A DNA stretch of 64,000 nucleotides from Endomychus coccineus (taxonomy: Eukaryota > Arthropoda > Insecta > Coleoptera > Endomychidae): assembly GCA_958510875.1 (NCBI GenBank), contig OY294067.1:278275242-278339241 (forward strand). Direction: 5' to 3'. The notes beneath the pieces were generated by a model that saw only the letters and a program-made list of their open reading frames with translations, had not been told where the DNA came from and did no database searches. A program made the translations under genes and the position numbers. The stretch's first letter is position 1, and every line of letters starts with the position of its first letter. Positions 59,995-64,000 of this stretch are shown here, in pieces.

Positions 59995-61415
59995 TGGCCC
60001 AAGAATCATTATTGAAGCGTCTATTATTGCATGGTGCCCAATAGTCGCCTACTAATCAGCTAGTTTCTCTGTCTGATATAATGAATTAATTGGAATTAAG
60101 AAATAGTTGTCGTAAATATAACATGACCTTGATTGATTAGCTACTATTTTCATTGCTGCTAATTTTGTCTTGTATTTTTGATATAATTTTGGCATTAATA
60201 ATCAGATTATCAATGACAAAATTATGTCTCGTCAAATTATTATAAAATAGAGTCGAAATTTAACAATCAAAATAGACAACTATTCATCAAGGTCTTGTTA
60301 TATTGATTATTAATGTGTTACATTATTCTGAAGTCACATCATTTACTTCTAGTCGCTAATTGACCCCACCCCTGTTGAAGCATACGTCGAATTTTTAAAA
60401 GTTCTATTTTATTTTCATCACGATGAATAGTTGGCTTCTCGATTGAAAGCATACCGAGGAAGATCGAAAACAAAAATGGTATGCAGATATAAATAAATAA
60501 ATACCCATGCATCGAACCTAACAGCCATATTAATTATCCAATCACTATCACATTGAATATTCGTAATTATCCGGAATGAAGTTCATGTGATCTTACTGTT
60601 ACACATTGGAATTATAATGCGGTCATATAATATCAAAGCTGATCAATTCGAATAACAAATGTTATTAATTGAAAAAATATGATAACCAGAAAATAAAACG
60701 AATATCTCCATCATATGTAACTGAAATTCAATACGAATACTATAGACTCTCCAAGTCTCCATTTTTATAGGATTCAATCCATGTTTGGTTATACATTGAT
60801 TCATAGAACGCCTTGAGCTGTTTCTAATCATTTGCAATATGTTAGTTATCTGTTCTGACGGGTTAGCAGAGCTAGTGAATATAAAGTAAAATTTCTTATT
60901 TTCGCCACTGGTCTAAAGCGGCCGACCCTCTTAACGGTCAGCTTTGAGAGTTCGAAAATTATCCTTATGGCAACTTCTATAATAAGGAACTTTTTAACAG
61001 CGAAACCCTTTGGAAACAATCACGGTCACTTTCAACAATCACCTTTTGACGAGTTTCCACTTTTAATATCGGGCGACACCGACGGTCAACCGACCTGCCC
61101 CTCGTTCGTGCCTAAGAATGATTGTAAGCAGTAAACAATTGGGGCTGTCTGCTTATAGCCAGGAATTTCCGGCAATAATATTCGAATTTATAATGCTTCA
61201 GTAAGACGGAAAATGTATATGACCAATAGATTATTTAATTCAAGTTGTTCCCCTGAGAACAGGAATTATGTCTCTAGAACGTGAACGTTTGTTTCTTATA
61301 GAAAAATGTGAAATAAGGTATCAGTTGGCGGACAAGTTTATAGTTGAATAACACGGGTGAATGATATTCTCAAGAATAAAATGGAATTGAAAATAAGTTT
61401 CGAACAAGGAGGTGG
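59995..61415. other. No gene seen
   Basis: AT-rich sequence. A GC-richer patch at 60910-61110 contains CGGTCAGC/CGGTCAACCGACC words but no coding region. The missing 5' exons of the scaffold-like gene could lie here or beyond, and I found none. Confidence 0.4.
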
Positions 61416-61419
61416 TTCT

Positions 61420-61696
61420 TAGCTATTTCACCTCCCCATGGTTTCATTATTGTTTCATACTTCTATTCTTCAATTTTATATTTCTATTGATTTCAGAGTG
61501 TTTGATTTTGAAACGTTTCTCTGAAACATGCAAAATATTGAGAATCTCTGATTTTGGGACGGGATGCCCTGTTTCTAAAATATGGTTAGAGAAAGATGTA
61601 TCTATTTTATTAAGTCTAAAAGATCGAAAATGTTCCCTATATCTAATTTCTATATCACGACTCGATCTACCAATGTAAAGGTTATCACACTCTGTA
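61420..61696 (-). mobile_element. Penelope-like GIY-YIG endonuclease fragment
   Basis: Minus-strand reading gives CDNLYIGRSSRDIEIRYREH, then FRLNKIDTSFSNHILETGHP and a basic tail ending in TAA. This is the GIY-YIG nuclease of a Penelope-like element, with LYIG for GIY-YIG, the Arg-containing helix and a HILETGH segment. Upstream coding is cut at 61696, where a foldback element begins. Frame intact within the fragment. Confidence 0.85.
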
Positions 61697-62477
61697 CAGG
61701 GTGGGCAAATTTCGAAATGGAAGACATTCTCAATCTTTCTGTTTGAGACAAATTCACTGGCGAAAATGAAATTGGGCCGTCTTTTGTTTTCGTGTTATAA
61801 ACAAAAGTTCGATTTTTGACTTTTAGAAACATCTGGTTGTTTGTAAGGTTGAGAGAAAATACCTTTTACATTCTTGAGGCACTTTTTCTGTATAATCCAA
61901 TGACTGCGAGAATATTTGCAAAAAGCGCAATTTCGAGTTATGGCCTAAAGTAGTTGTATTCCTTTAAATGGGAATCATAGTTGGCTATGGTTTAGTTAAA
62001 CAACAAGACATGATCAAATGAATTTATTGTTATTATGACGGAAACAAAATCGTACTTGGAATAATATATAAAAAGCAAAAGGTGATATCGCAAAATATTA
62101 TTTTTGGTATTAAAGACTTACACATCAAAAGAAACCTGACATATGATACATAGTAAAAAAGAGAAAAAAAAATCCATTTCAAATAAACCATAGCCAACTA
62201 TGTTTCTTATTTGAAAAAATACAACCCTAGGTCATGACCCGAAACTGCACCTTTCTATCGAATTTTCGACGCCTCTATACAGAAAAAAGTGCCTCAAGAA
62301 TGTAAAAGCTATTATCTCCTTCCTTTACAAACAACCACGATATTTACATGTGTCTAAAAGTCGAAAAACCGTAGTTTTGCTTATAACTCAAAAACAAAAG
62401 ACGATACGAGTTCCATTTTTTGTTCCTTCTATAGTTACCCAGTTACCCTATACAAGCATCGAAATTTCCCCACCCGA
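61697..62477. mobile_element. Foldback/MITE element, 781 bp, TA-flanked
   Basis: Ends are CAGGGTGGGCAAATTTCGA and the inverse of TCGGGTGGGGAAATTTCGAT, each beside TA (61695-61696, 62478-62479). Most of the element is a large imperfect palindrome. Both arms share CTTTTACATTCTTGAGGCAC and CATAGTTGGCTATGGTTTA in inverse orientation. No transposase. It interrupts the Penelope endonuclease fragment to its left. Confidence 0.8.
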
Positions 62478-63344
62478 TACGTTTTAATTTATACACTCCA
62501 GGATTAATGAAGTTAAGTATTTGTTTTATTCCTAGCATTGAACATAACATGAAATAATTCATTCTAAGTTTCCAAGCTAACTTTAAGATTATGTTCCAAC
62601 AAAATGTCCGTGATTTTTCCATTTATAGAACCAAAATATTATATTTTGATGATGAATTAGAATGTTTGATGAAAGGAGTCTATCTGCTTTTTTCTATTGA
62701 CCAATTTTGATATAATTTCAGATTGAAATCCATTTTTGATAGTCATAACCTCAATTACATTCAATTCTCCGTTAATACTTTTGGGGAAAGAGGAATTATT
62801 CTTTTTTCGGAATTCTATCTGCAACTAGTAGTGCAGTCAAATGGGTTTTGAACCCGTCTGGAAATGGATCAATTTTGAAGAGACAAAGTGCATTCTCGTC
62901 AGAATGTCATCAGAAAAAAAGTTGACCACAATTAAAATTGCGCAAATTGTTTATATTATATTTTTGAGATTACATAAAAATTTCTAAAATATGCAAAATT
63001 CGACCGTTTTTAATCGGATAAAGACTATTTTTGTTATAAACAAATTATTCATTAATAAAATAGATGAATTTTACCAAAACTTTAGGTATTCTGAGTGCGA
63101 TTTTATCGTCAATATCGTCGAATCTTTACCCACAAAATTGCTCATAACAAATTATATGTATTATTAAATACTTATAAATATTTGATCAAAATGTCGAGTT
63201 TATAGTCATTGTCGGATAATTTTGGCATCCTGAATACGATTTTATTGCTATTTTGTTGTTAAATGCATTCTCGTGGAAATTTTCAGAAGCGAATTAGAAG
63301 AAATAATAAAATGTTGATGTTTTAGTATGACAAAGTATCAATAA
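62478..63344. other. No gene seen
   Basis: Very AT-rich sequence with no supported ORF and no recognised repeat. Confidence 0.4.
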
Positions 63345-64000
63345 ATATACAGGGTGTAAATGTGCAGGGGGTGATTCCTTAATGAAAAATAAGGTGGGTC
63401 TTCCATATAAAATTTTTCTCTAAATCACTTCGTTTTCGAGATATTGAAATTGAAAAAAAAATATTTTTTGCAAATATCTCCGGAACCGTTTATCGTACAG
63501 AAAACAGCTCCTGTAAGCAATATCTACTCATAGTAAGCTATGTTTTGTGCGATAAAATTGTGTGAAGATTTTGAAGGGGTAGCGGTTGTTTTTCCCCCCA
63601 ACTTCTACGCCACTGGAAAAAAAAACTATTCTGAGATACCCATTTTAATCGCCAATGTTTTCTTCACAAAAAAGGTACTCCTGGTTATGAGCTCTAAAGT
63701 TAACCGTTTTCGAGAAAAATCAACTTTTATGTTGGAAAACATTTTTGGTTTTGTTACTTGTGTAAAGAAATTCCGTTTAATTGGTAAAAAATAAATCTTA
63801 TTTCAAAGAATTGACAATGTTTTTCAACATAAAAGTTGATTTTTCTCGAAAACGGTTGATTTTAGAGCTCATAACCAAGAGTACCTTTTTTGTGTAGAAA
63901 ATATTGGCGGTTCAAATGTGCATCACAAAACCGTACTTTTTCTAGTGTCGTAGAAGTTGGGGAGAAAAACAACCACTACCCCTTCAAAATCTTCACCAAT
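63345..64000. mobile_element. Foldback element running off the right edge
   Basis: Begins TACAGGGTGTAAATGTGCAG. Arms at about 63550-63750 and 63815-64000 are inverse copies sharing AAGATTTTGAAGGGGTAG, CAACTTCTACG and GGTTATGAGCTCTAAA. The short ORF at 63540-63794 is part of an arm and is not considered a gene. The outer end is beyond the window. Confidence 0.7.

Noticed and set aside
1..64000. CRISPR arrays, tRNA or rRNA genes
   Set aside because: No regularly spaced short repeats with unique spacers and no tRNA or rRNA signatures were noticed. The 69-bp array has no spacers.

Overview
The window looks like an AT-rich insect nuclear genome, and a beetle is my best guess. Genes are split by GT-AG introns. 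The background is packed with decayed mariner, Penelope, MULE, Tigger, non-LTR and foldback elements. The species is an inference from gene families and repeat style; nothing in the sequence names it. No rRNA, tRNA, CRISPR array or bacterial-type operon was seen.

Four host genes can be assembled from exon pieces by matching splice sites and reading phase. (1) Positions 1765-11338 (minus) hold the 5' part of a proton-coupled amino-acid transporter (SLC36 / pathetic type); its last exons lie off the left edge. (2) Positions 15114-27252 (minus) hold a tandem paralogue whose internal exons have identical lengths, complete to its stop codon. (3) Positions 32204-41001 (plus) hold a complete five-exon gene of 316 codons that I recognise as CFAP96 (C4orf47/UPF0602), a cilium/flagellum protein. 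Its introns have filled with retroelements and a MULE. (4) Positions 45275-59384 (minus) hold a long scaffold-like protein gene, tentatively a Zasp/synaptopodin-type muscle or actin scaffold. It has one 2.7 kb exon with repeated FPxIPD boxes and an apparent GC-AG intron. Its 5' exons were not found.

Mobile DNA fills most of the remainder. It includes three copies of one Jockey-like reverse transcriptase (1-405, 16440-18960, 34470-35165) and a longer non-LTR element with endonuclease and RT (35180-38064). RNase H-bearing retroelement relics lie at 3950, 11600 and 56960. There are two copies of a mariner with a wide DD41D-like catalytic spacing, a third mariner family with ~495 bp inverted ends (47226-49393), and a Mos1-like mariner family (14330, 41041). 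Other elements are a Tigger/jerky-like relic (23580), two MULEs (9844, 39130), a THAP-bearing P-like miniature (31440), Penelope-like fragments and foldback elements. Hammerhead ribozyme motifs lie in Penelope-type terminal repeats. One element stands out because it is still open: a 672-codon DDE transposase at 53256-55274 with N-terminal Cys-pair fingers and a C-terminal SWIM finger.

The host genes show no operon-like relation to one another. Most features relate by nesting: a mariner sits inside a retrotransposon inside a transporter intron, a retroelement inside a retroelement inside a CFAP96 intron, and a foldback inside a Penelope endonuclease.
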